A stretch of 64,000 nt of DNA from Capsicum annuum (Eukaryota; Streptophyta; Magnoliopsida; Solanales; Solanaceae). This document shows, in pieces, positions 35,197 through 45,082 of the stretch. Where the stretch lies: the NCBI RefSeq assembly GCF_002878395.1, contig NC_061120.1, positions 99,195,876-99,259,875 on the forward strand. The letters are read 5' to 3'. The translations under genes and the position numbers were made by a program. Below the pieces are notes generated by a model. It had not been told where the DNA came from and ran no database searches. It was given only the letters and a program-made list of their open reading frames with translations. The stretch's first letter is position 1; every line of letters starts with the position of its first letter.

Positions 35197-36428
35197 ATCA
35201 TCTTAAAGTTCTTTTTATGAATAATCTTTCTTTATTGTATGTTATAGATAATTGTGTATATTCTATATTGTATGGTTTTACTTGTTCTAACTATTTTATT
35301 CCTAGTATTATGTCTGCTTTTTGCATTTCTACCTTTATTTCAAATTCTATTTTTATTTTTCTGATTATTAGACTCCTTGGTAGATCTGGGCATATCAATA
35401 TTAGATTTTATTTCTTCATTTTTTACTAGATATTTTGCTATATAATTTTCTTCTTGTCCTGTGATTAAGAGTATTAAATATTCTTTTTTCATTTATTGTT
35501 CCTGTTATATAATATTGATTTAAATTAACTGTTGAAGTTATTTCATAATTTGTTCTTTTTTTATGAGCTTGATGATTTATAATTTTTCATGAGCTATTCT
35601 TTCTGGTGTACTTATTCTTTCATTTATTATTTCTAAATCTTCTTCTATATTTATGTCTTTGTAACTATAATCATTATTATCAATTATTTTTACAAATTGT
35701 TCAAAAGGACTTTCTATTTGTATTTTATTAATTTTATTTTTTCCTGTTATTTTATGTTTTGTTGTTAGTACATATATATTTTTATATCTTGCTGTAAATA
35801 TTTTACTTCCTGGGGTTAGTTCTATTCCTGATATTTTCCAATATAATACTAATGATTTATCTATATTTTTATCTGTTATTGCTACTAATAATTCACACTT
35901 ATTATAAATTTAAATTTTTGGTATTTTAAATTTCCTTTTATGGCTGTTATTATACTTTTTTCTATAGGTTTTATAATTCTATCGTCTGCTAAATATAATT
36001 CTATTGGTGTATCCATTCCTTTTCTAAACCATGTTTTTATTAATATCTCTTTTCCTTCCAGGTGTACATATTTTATTGGGTCTTTACTTTTTATATCGTT
36101 TATTTCTTTATTAATTATTCTTTTTATCACTAGTGGTATACTAGCTCTTCCTTTTGTATATCTACAGTCTATTATATGTTCTTTTTGGCTTACTACGTAG
36201 TATTGTTCCTTTTTTTCTACTAAATATATTTTTTATTATTGGTATTTTAAATATTTTTTCTACACTTAAGTCTAACTCTTTTTCTTTTATTTCGTTAAAT
36301 ATATTACTGTCAAATATTATTTTTTGATCTATTCCTTCTTCATTTAAATATTCTTCCTTTGTTATTATTTTTATATATTCTTCAGTTATTTGATTCATTT
36401 TTATATCTTCTTCAGTCATTTGATTCAT
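35193..36428 (-). pseudogene. EPRV copy 2 movement protein
   Basis: Starts at 36428 with MNQMTEEDIK, overlapping the coat ORF end by 17 nt. The first segment (36428-36162) ends in SKPKRTYNRL because of a frameshift. The core at 36130-35885 keeps IKYVHLEGKEILIKTWFRKG, DTPIELYLADDRI and AIKGNLKYQKFKFIISVNY. The end probably overlaps the protease-RT start as ATGA at 35196. 30K-type movement proteins bind nucleic acid and modify plasmodesmata. Confidence 0.75.
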
Positions 36429-38195
36429 CTAATTCACTATCTATTTCATTATCTGCTTCATTTTTCGAAATTTCATATATATTATCTTCACTTTCTAATT
36501 CATAATCTATATAATCTATTTGCATATATTCTGTATTTTCTATTTTTATTTTTGATATTTGTTTATTTTTTCGGTTTTTTGACAATTTATAATCTCTAGC
36601 TAAATGTCCTAATTTCCACAATTATAACAGGTACATTCTTTTATAGATTTCGTTTTTCTATATGGTATTTTATGTTTATAATTTTTTACATAATATCTTT
36701 TTCTTGGTTTCTTATATTTATATTTTGATTTTTTGTATTTCTTATTTTTCTTATGTCTTTTTGTTTTCTTATAATAACTTTCTTCACATCCAAATTGAGG
36801 TGCTATTTTATCTTTACAACATGCTAAATTTCTTATTAATGTTTTTTCCAATTTTATTTCTCCTCTATGTTTTTCACATAGATTTCTATACCATTGTTGT
36901 AAAAATTTTATTTTTGCTCTTTGGGTATCTATTATTTTTGTTTCATCCCAACTCTTTATTATTTTTGAACTAAATGGTTCAGCTAATTTACTAAAATATA
37001 ATTTTCTTATTTCTTTACTTTCTTTTATATTATATGTTCCTTTATAATAATATTCTTTAAATGCGCACGTATACTCATTTATATAGCACATATTACATAT
37101 TGCTAATTTTAACATTAAATTCCGATTCGTATCTTTCTCTTTATTTTGCTCTCCTTCTTTTGTTGTTATACTACTAAATTCTTCTCTTATAGCTATTTCA
37201 TATTTTTTCACTATTTCTGTTGGCAGTATTTTAGTGGGTATTGATGTTTCTTCTGTTTTATTATCAGATCTTAGTACTTTTTTACTTGCTTTGGCTAGGT
37301 TTAAAAATCATAATTTTACTGTTCTTATTAATGTCTTTTCTATATATTCTAGTGTATTTGTTGTATCTATTTTATTATCTAATAATTATTTTGACATGTA
37401 TCCAACCCATAGATGATCTATTACATAGTATAAATCTAAAAAGTTGTAATTAATTATTTGTTTTGGTGTCCATTTATTATATTCATCCCTTGGATTATAT
37501 ATTTTAAACTTATTTTTGTAATTATAGGTTGATTTTCTTATTTCTGATGTACTAGGTATTATATTTTATCTAGAGTATTTACTTCTGTATTTATTAGTTC
37601 TAGATTTTCTTTATTAATTACTTCTTGTTTTTCATTAGTTTCTAGTTTTCCTATGTTTTCTAGAATTTTTGTATATGTTTCACTATCTTCCGAATCATAA
37701 TTATCTGTTTCTTCAGCATCTATTATATTTATTTCTAATTCACTGATTTTTGGTTCTTTATATTTTATTTCTAATTTTTCTTGAAATTGATTTATCTCAA
37801 TTAATAATTTTTGTTGTTTATCTTTTTCTTTCTGTCTTATTTCATATAAATCTTTTAGCATTTGTAGTTCTTTTTCTAATCAGCAATCGTACTATTTTTA
37901 GTTTCTTCTATCTTTCATATTTTTTCTGTGGTTTGTTGTTTTATTTTATCTATTTCCTTTTTTCTGTCTATCTCTTCGTTTTCTCTTTCTATTCTTACAA
38001 TGGTTGTCAACTTATCTTCTAATTTTAATTCTTTTTCTTCTAACATTAAATATAAATGTTCACCTATTTTCTTATATCTCCTTCCTAAATTAGAGAATAC
38101 TATTTTTATTTTTAATTCTTCATGATTTCCATATATTTTTTCATCTATTATAAATTCTTCTTTGTTTATTTTATTTAAAAGTATATAGGTTATGT

Positions 38196-38237
<42 letters not shown>

Positions 38238-38421
38238 TAATATATCTATTGTTGATTCTAAATTTGATATTTCTTTCTTTTTGTGCATTTACTGAGTTTT
38301 TACTAACTCCGACAATTATGTTATACTGTAGTCTTTCTATCCTTATTTATAATTTTTTACGTTTTTCAGATATTATTTGTTTTAATTCTTTATATTGCTA
38401 TAGTTTTTGTACGTTATTCAT
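36412..38421 (-). pseudogene. EPRV copy 2 ORF1: coiled coil and coat protein
   Basis: About 670 codons from ATG at 38421. The coiled-coil region 38120-37560 is followed by the capsid-like region (open 37211-36609, with CNMCYINEYTCAFKEYYYKG and FLQQWYRNLCEKHRG). Next is a basic Lys/Tyr tract, and a zinc knuckle that is broken: the frame shifts after CYNCGN (36609) and the last Cys is Tyr (ARDYK). An acidic tail ends in DESND at 36412. Early stops are present in the first 50 codons. Confidence 0.8.
38198..38234. repeat. TA microsatellite inside EPRV ORF1 (copy 2)
   Basis: About 37 bp of AT dinucleotides at the same site as the 47-bp run in copy 3. Confidence 0.9.
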
Positions 38422-38509
38422 CCAAGCAAATATTATAAATATTATTTTGGTGGATATCTAAATCTAATTGTTAAATAAATCCAAATATATACTACTTCTG
38501 TAACTTTAT

Positions 38510-38899
38510 TTAGCATAGGCTTTGATACCAATTGTAGGGGGTGCGGATAACTTGGGTAATAAATAGATCTATTATAGTTCTAATGGATCTATTTTTATTT
38601 GTGCGTGGATATTTTTTAACTTCTCTAAATATTTTTATTTTTAGTGTATTTATTTTAATTTTATTAATATTCATATCTTGGGGGTGATTAGATGGTATTT
38701 GATTAAATGTTTTACTGTAGTATTCTTTAGTTTTTTCTCTTAATCTTTATAATTCTTGTATATTATTTTGGAGGTATTCTAAATATGCTATATCTTTTGT
38801 TCTAAAATATTCAATTTAATTCTCTTTCATAAGTATTTCTGTCAATCTTATTTTTTTCATATCTTGTCACCAATATTTTAAATATTCATAGTCTATCAT
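38510..38899 (-). pseudogene. EPRV copy 1 small ORF e, full length
   Basis: A 130-codon frame from ATG at 38899 to TAA at 38510 with three internal stops; where copy 3 covers the same positions those codons are open. It starts MIDYEYLKYW, contains the YFRTKDIAYLEYL block shared with ORF b, has a basic C-terminal part (MNINKIKINTLKIKIF), and passes through the PBS to end in WYQSLC. The C-terminal 40 or so codons exist only here and as a remnant in copy 2. No known domain recognised. Confidence 0.55.
38518..38530 (-). promoter_or_regulatory. EPRV PBS, start of copy 2
   Basis: TGGTATCAAAGCC on the minus strand, complementary to the initiator tRNA-Met 3' end with one or two changes. It lies within the last codons of small ORF e (the frame reads YNWYQSLC then stop at 38510). 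Confidence 0.85.
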
Positions 38900-38900
38900 T

Positions 38901-39203
38901 TTATCCTAAAGTAGTTGTGATACTACAAGTTTCTTTGTAATAATTTATTCTAATTGTACTATATCTAATATTAAATTCTAGGTTATCTATTTCGTTAATT
39001 ATCCTGTCTTTTTCGTCTATGAATAATTCTATGTCTAAATCATATTCTAAACTGTCTTTTAATTCTAGTTATTTTATGATTTTATTTATCCAAATTAATC
39101 TTTGTTTGAATTGTTCTCTTCCTTTTCTAAGCTGGTTTCTATAATTAATTTCTTCGTATAGCCAACTTTGTTTTTCTCTAATTATTTGAATATATTCTAG
39201 CAT
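38901..39203 (-). pseudogene. EPRV copy 1 small ORF d
   Basis: Same length as in copy 3 (303 nt). At the position of the copy 3 stop it reads GAA CAA, but it has its own TAA in the middle (near 39070) where copy 3 has CAA. Two copies with different single stops argue for an ancestral coding sequence. Lys/Glu-rich, helical appearance. Confidence 0.6.
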
Positions 39204-39206
39204 TTC

Positions 39207-39418
39207 TTAATTTGTATAATATCCATCTGAATAATTACCTAGGTAGTAATAGTGATTGTCATCACTTAAGTATATTTCTCCTAACTCGTCTTCTATTTGA
39301 TATATATTTAACTCTTCATCTTCAATGTTAAATATTTTTTGCCATATTATTTTTTAACGTCTATAATTTCTATATCTCCGAGTATGTATAAAACTAGTAC
39401 TTCAAAATTATCTGTCAT
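39207..39418 (-). pseudogene. EPRV copy 1 small ORF c
   Basis: Starts MTDNFEVLVLYIL like copy 3 but loses one base in a T-run near 39353, which shifts the frame after about 24 codons. It lies between ORF b (stop at 39428) and ORF d (start at 39203). Confidence 0.5.
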
Positions 39419-39427
39419 TTAGGTGGG

Positions 39428-39589
39428 TTAATTAAGTTTTAATCTTATTAATTCTTCTATATTTTCATTAAGGTATTCTATATATTTTATATCTTTGGTT
39501 CACATATATTCTTCTAAATTTGTTTTCATTAATTTTTCAATTAATTGTATATATTTCATATCCATTTTCCAATATTCGTAATTTATCAT
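39428..39589 (-). pseudogene. EPRV copy 1 small ORF b
   Basis: 54 codons including the stop, the same length as in copy 3, with one internal TGA where copy 3 has AGA. The start is MINYEYWKMD. Confidence 0.5.
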
Positions 39590-39791
39590 GGTTGATGAGT
39601 AGGTTTGGTATGTAAGTATTTATAAGAGTAGTTTGGTAGGTGAGGTATGTAATTTATTCCAGTCATAAAATATTTATCAAATATTTTTTCAATATGATTT
39701 TTCTTATATCTACAATTTCTATATCCTTAAGTACATACAAAACCAGTATTTTAAATTTATCTACCATTTCGTCAGATAAATAAGTATTCAT
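39586..39791 (-). pseudogene. EPRV copy 1 small ORF a
   Basis: Starts MNTYLSDEMVDKFKILVLYV at 39791. One missing A relative to copy 3 shifts the frame after about 40 codons, giving an early TGA. The DNA then continues as in copy 3 up to ORF b. Confidence 0.45.
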
Positions 39792-40243
39792 TTTTCATAT
39801 GATGCTTTTTTCAAAATATTCCTTTCAATCATACACATAACAAAATATGATCATTTTAGATTACTATATACTAGATTATTCTTAAATAACATATTCTTCG
39901 GTCACTATTAGCATGGTAATCTGGGTACTTTTCCCATAAACAACGCCTCTACTCTGGGTACTCCCCTATCATGGCTTTCTTGCCTCACCGGTGTCACCTT
40001 TAGGATGGCATAGTTCTTAGGAATTTTTCTCCTTTTCCACTTTGCTAATAAACTTCTTAACATGCTATTTTGCGAATAATTCTACTATAAAGCAACTAAT
40101 ATGAACTTATTTTATCTTATCATGCTTGTTAGGAATTTATGAATTTAGCTATTCATAATCATAAATAAATATACCTATTCTGGTAGGTTTGATAATTCTG
40201 GGCTTTGTTCATCCATAGCTTTTGCTTAGAAATATATCTTCTT

Positions 40244-40640
40244 TTTATTAAATATTCAAAATTTTGTTGTGAGGGAAGAGTGTTTGCTTCAACGCATGAA
40301 GGCTTACTTTCATTCTGCCTTCGATGCATTTTATTTATAATGTAAACTTTTTACATCTTTGCACCCATAACTTTAAACGTAACCTACTAACTTCAAAAAG
40401 TTTTCTAAAAAGACAAAAACTAATTAAATCCTATAAATGTCTATACAATTTAAGACTAAGCTATGAATAGCTTTACAAAAAGTCTATGAAGACTAAAATA
40501 TCAAAGACTAATAATGGCACATGTTTGCCAAAATTCTTAAAGTAAATAGTATCTAATAAATAATTTACGTAAAGTTTTCAAGAAAAAGTATCTATACTTC
40601 CATATGCCACTTTCGACTTTAATTAATTTGTCTCTCTATT
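40244..40640 (-). promoter_or_regulatory. EPRV copy 1 promoter and poly(A) signal
   Basis: TATA box TATAAATA at 40332-40339 and AATAAA at 40244-40249, 83 bp apart. Upstream is a palindromic TTACGTAA (about 40565-40572), a plausible bZIP-type site that is altered in copies 2 and 3. About 45 bp near 40437-40485 ('ctatacaatttaagac', 'gaatagctttac') are not in copies 2 and 3. Confidence 0.7.
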
Positions 40641-40713
40641 ATTGCTCAGTTGTTATCTTCTTCTTGTCGTATTTGCTTCTTTTCTATCTTCTTTCCAGCT
40701 GGCATGCTTATCT

Positions 40714-41955
40714 TCATTCTAGCTGTATGTCTGATATAACGTTATCTTCTCCTTTACATCTCGAACATTAATGGTCTGGATATTTGTGTCTAATTATCTT
40801 GCAATATCTTGTTAATAATTCATCTGAAGTAAATGCTTTCTTAATTGCTCTTGCAGTAGATTATTTTTCTGGGTTAAGTAACGTCATTACCCATTGTCTG
40901 AAATCTTCCATATCTGTTTGTCGTAGTTCTCTTGAATTTGAATAAATCATTTTTTGGTCTCTTGAATAATAGCTCCATATTGGGTTTCTATTGATATAAT
41001 TATTTGCTAATTCTTGAATAATTGTAGCTAGTCCAATAAGTTGTTTGTTTGCATAGAAATCAGGTATCTCAATTCTAGGGATCTCTGGGTGCTGTACCAT
41101 ATCTTTCGGTATAATCATATCTCTGATTAATCCTATTTTTAAAACTTGTATAACTGGTTTGATCTCGTCGTATCATATCTCTGCTGGTGCAATATAAAAC
41201 TTTATATAAAATAGATTTTCTTTGGTTACTCTTTTATAAGTGGTGAATATTTTATGTAATTCTTCCATAGCTGATAGTTCTTCTCCATCTTGGGTATATA
41301 TGGTATTTAATAATCCATAGTCGAAATAAGTTTTTATTAAGCTTGGGTTAGTTTTGGGTAGTGCGATTAGCTTGTTATGACCTTGCAATCTTTGGGTTAT
41401 ATAGTTTGTGTTTGGTTCTTCGATATCTGTAGCTCTGGGGTTAAGGTTTAGAAAAGTTTGTACTTTGTAGATATTTTCTATGTATCCTCGGGCTAGATGG
41501 TTATAAGTTTTTTTATCTTGGTTCAAACTATCTCGATATGTGGTAATTTATGGGGGTATGTACAAAGGGTATTTTTGTATTTTTGGTATAAATGGCTTCT
41601 TAAAGATCTTATTCATGTTCATGTTCTGGTATCTTTGTCCACTAAATCCATTGCTTGTACCTGCAATTGTAGATTGATAAACGTTATGGGTTTTGTGGAG
41701 TGTCCCAACGTCTCCTTTTAGCTCTAGAATTTTAATATCTTCCGATCGACATAGCTCTGCACACTGTTGAGTTAGTTGATTTATAACTTCAGACTTCAGT
41801 TTAACTTCATTAGTCTTTAGCTTTTCTATTTCATTACCCACACTGTCCACTTTCATTGAAAGCGTAGTTAGGGTTTTGAGTATCTTTTCTAAAGCATCAT
41901 ATTCTATTATATCAGTCTTTGTAGCTTTGTCTTGATATGTAATCTGCAATAACAT
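40714..41955 (-). pseudogene. EPRV copy 1 transactivator-like ORF
   Basis: About 414 codons from ATG at 41955 (MLLQITYQDK) to a stop at 40714, overlapping the RNase H end by 44 nt. N-terminal heptad-like region, then FKKPFIPKIQKYPLYIPP (about 41560), then NKLIALPKTNPSLIKTYFDY, then IEIPDFYANKQLIGLATII, WSYYSRDQKMIYSNSRELRQ and FRQWVMTLLNPEK (40861). The tail has a Cys/His cluster of zinc-finger type (TRYCKII, then HKYPDH, then CSRC). Two or three breaks (41548, 41173, 40860). By position this is the inclusion-body/transactivator gene. Confidence 0.75.
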
Positions 41956-42694
41956 TTTTCTTAGTACTAATTACTTTAATTGTAAATGTAAAATTTAATA
42001 TATTCAATACTAGTCTCTGAATCTCTTTTGTTGTAACTGAATTTTGTATTTTCTTTGTTAGCCACCACCGAACTTGGGTATTATCTGTTCTCACAATAAA
42101 TTTGTTATATACAATATATAGTTAAAATGCTAATAAACATTTATATAATGAACATAATGCTTTTCTATTTATTTCCCATTTTATTTCTGTTTTATTAAAC
42201 GTACCTGAGTAGTATCTGCAATGATGTTCTAATTTTTTATTTTCGTATCTATATTTAAGTACTCCTCCATAACTATATTCACTTACATCTGCTTCTACTA
42301 TATATGTAAATTTTTTATTTTCATCTAGGAATTGTAATTTTGGTAACTTTTTACAAAGTATTTTTATTTTTTGAACTTGTTTTTTATCTTCTTCGTTGTA
42401 ATTATATTCTACATCCTTTTTTAATTTTTTCTGTAAAGGCTTTAGGTTTTCTGCTAATTTTGGTATATATTCTCTTACTTGGTTTACTAGTCCTAAAAAT
42501 GATTGTAATTTCTTTTTTGTATCTAATTCTTCTTTTGAATTTATTAATTTTTGTACTATATGTTGTTGCATTTTTACTCTATTTTTATCTATTTGTATTC
42601 CTAAAAACTCTCTCTGGTTTTTCATAATTTTGGCTTTCTTTTCACTTAAACTTATTCTCGATTTTTCTATTATATCTATAAATTTTTCTAATAA
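41912..42694 (-). pseudogene. EPRV copy 1 RT thumb and RNase H
   Basis: The array begins inside RT, downstream of the YIDD box. Open segment 42625-42122 has REFLGIQIDKNRVKMQQ, LVNQVREYIPKLAENLKPLQ and the RNase H start FTYIVEADVSEYSYGG. After a break, 42094-41912 has RTDNTQVRWWLTKKIQN (third catalytic Asp region) and NVIADYISRQSYKD. The left part of RT and everything before it is absent because the array is cut at 42694. Confidence 0.85.
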
Positions 42695-43006
42695 ATATAA
42701 TGTACTCGGGTATTATATATGTACATGATAAAATAATTATAACTATTTGAATATATTATAATTAATAAAAAATTATTTTGAAGAAATAGTTAATCTTATA
42801 ATAATAATTTTTCAACATATCTAGACCGACTATCTTCGTTTAAAAATATTATTAAATTATAAAGTGATTAAAAAATTATATAAATATGTCGTCACTATAA
42901 ATTTTCACAAATATATGAAACATTATAGAAAGGTAATAAAATATATTTTTTTACCAAAATTTAATTTAATTCAAATATTTTAGAAGATGTTCGGTATTGA
43001 TAAAAT
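42695..43006. other. AT-rich host flank of the viral array
   Basis: No feature recognised. Strongly AT-rich, without similarity to the LTR interrupted at 23218. Confidence 0.5.
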
Positions 43007-45082
43007 TGTCATGATCCGATTTAGGTGTCATTATGACACCTACTTTAGGTAAGAAAAATAGTAAGCCAAAGCTCAAAGCAATGGTTGAACTTGGTGTAAA
43101 ACAACGTAAAAGTTGAAAATCAACGTCTAAAGACTTAAAACAATGATAAAACTGTCATAATAGTCTAATGGATATATGAAAGATCAATAATCTTTCAAAT
43201 ACCTAGTAATGTTGGTACAAAATTGCTACAAATAAAACATGAGTACTAAAACTGTCAAAGAAAATCTGTCTCGAAAAATAAAAGACTAGAATGGATTATA
43301 GAAGGAAAAGGGACAATTTTGACTCCAAGACCTCATCTAATCTCTTAAATCAATACAGCACGAGCGTCACATCATTGATGACAACTAGTACTCGATTCTG
43401 CACCAAAAAGGTACAAAAGTGTAGTATGAGTACCAAAATAACGAATATGCAGTAGGTAACATGGAACAATTAAGCTAAATCATGATATAAATACAATAAA
43501 ATATCAGATAAGCTAAGTCAAGGTAAAACGGCAAACTTGAAAATAAGCTCTAACACTATTGTGCATAAATAAATAGTACAAATTCAAAAAGCAATGGGAA
43601 GATAAAACAATTATAACTACTAAATTGACCCTAATAATTCAATCAGTGCAGAAAAGTAAATAATCCAATGTATGCCCCATAAGCCCGGAGCGTACAATCA
43701 AGGAAAATAAATAACCGAAGATCCATAACTCTATCAAATATTAGCTATAACCATCAAACCATCTATACCTTATCATATCATACCAGACTCTCAATGCCGG
43801 ACTTGAATTGAAACTCATACCATCATCAACATACCATCCTCAATAATATCAATATCATACCATCAATTGTCGGACATGAATTGGAACTTATAATATCAAT
43901 ATTGTCTTCAATTGGTGGACCTAAATCAAACCTCATATAATCCATTTCATTATTAATTGTCGGACTTGAACCAAAACACATATAAATAGACCATATCAAT
44001 AATCCATACCAATAAACCACATAGGTAAACTATATTAATAAATCACTGAATTTTACCCGAAAGTAGCACCAACTCCCAATTACTAAAGTAGCATAATTCT
44101 TGCGTATGCAATATCCTCAAAGTCCCAAAACAAACATTAATACGGGTATGTCATGTGTAAATAAGTCTATAAACTAACACAAATATTGACCAAAGTTAGG
44201 CTGGAGGAGTCCACTTCTAATCCTCAAAATCTATTTATAGGCAAATTCTTTCACAGATGAGGCTACGGTATCTAATTTCTTTTATAGATGTTTAATAATC
44301 CATAATAAGCCCAAGGATATCAAATTTTTCAAAAATGAGAGCAACTACGTTAAATTCACCTAAATTACAGTTCCAAGATAGCCTAAATAGTATAAATAAG
44401 AAAATCATACAAATCATGCTTCCAATGCCTAAATCTCACCCTATATCTAGCATTATATCATAATTGTACAATGAAGTAGCTCAATATATCAAGAACGTAA
44501 ACCTAGCCTACCTAAAGGCCGAAGAAAAGCCCAAAGAATCCCATACACCACAGATTTCCCTTTCAAAGTAACTTTTGTAAGGTACCACTCTATAAAAATC
44601 ATAGTCTACTTATCAAAACAAGAATAATAATATCCATATTATAATATTGTTCTTCAAATTAGAAATTACGTAAAAGTCCCATGTGGGAATCGTTTACAAA
44701 ATCACACATTTGAAACCAACACAATGTTTCTCTATGCTCAAAGAACATTTACCCTTAAAATGGGTGAATTCCAAGCTCTGATAGTGCTACAATACAACCA
44801 CAAAGATTGTAGGAAATTTAAAAAAAGATGGAGAATTAAACTAAGAAATTGATGGAAGTTTACCCCAAATTTGAAAAATAAACGAGTATATTAAATTCAC
44901 CCAAGCTCTAAATTCAACCACAAATGATTCCCCAAAGTTTTTCCACTTTTAAGGGTTCAATATCCTTGAGAATGGATGAAAATAGGAAAAATCGGGAGAT
45001 GTGGGGTTTTTATACCCCAACCAGGTATTTGGGAACCGCTTAAGTGGTAACCTCTTAAGGGACCTAGTGTCTCTTTAGTTGT
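43007..45082 (-). repeat. LTR-like block of an older gypsy element, interrupted by Tekay insertion
   Basis: Begins 'tgtcatgatccgatttagg' and aligns along its length with 61491-64000 ('ctagtactc', 'aaaaaggta', 'aagctaaatcatgatata', 'cggacttgaa' repeats). At 45040 it has 'cgcttaagtgg' words and is cut at 45082 by the Tekay element. It continues at 54979. With that continuation it would be an LTR of about 2.7 kb, read on the minus strand as the 3' LTR of the element at 55650-59790. Confidence 0.55.
45078..45082. repeat. Target-site duplication GTTGT, left
   Basis: Five bases GTTGT directly before the 5' LTR, repeated at 54974-54978 directly after the 3' LTR. Confidence 0.9.

Larger units (their letters stand above)
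23219..42694 (-). mobile_element. Tandem endogenous pararetrovirus array, Solendovirus-like
   Basis: About 19.5 kb of head-to-tail caulimovirid sequence on the minus strand. Copy 1 (42694-38531) starts inside RT, copy 2 (38530-30867) is one PBS-to-PBS unit of 7.66 kb, and copy 3 (30866-23219) stops about 160 bp short of the next PBS. Each unit reads PBS, coiled-coil/coat ORF with zinc knuckle, movement protein, protease-RT-RNase H, transactivator-like ORF, TATA box and poly(A) signal. Coat upstream of movement protein and a separate 3' transactivator ORF fit Solendovirus, as I know it. There is no LTR and no integrase. Copies differ by substitutions and indels and all carry stops, so these are old, defective integrants. 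The + strand is strongly T-rich throughout. Confidence 0.9.

Noticed and set aside
23219..42694. A functional or releasable virus
   Set aside because: Every copy has multiple stops, frameshifts or large deletions in ORF1, movement protein, RT and the last ORF. Nothing suggests a complete open genome.
23219..42694. The tandem EPRV copies as a pure assembly duplication
   Set aside because: The three copies differ by many substitutions and by separate large indels (850 bp in copy 3, 930 bp in copy 2, 45 bp in copy 1), so they are real distinct copies.
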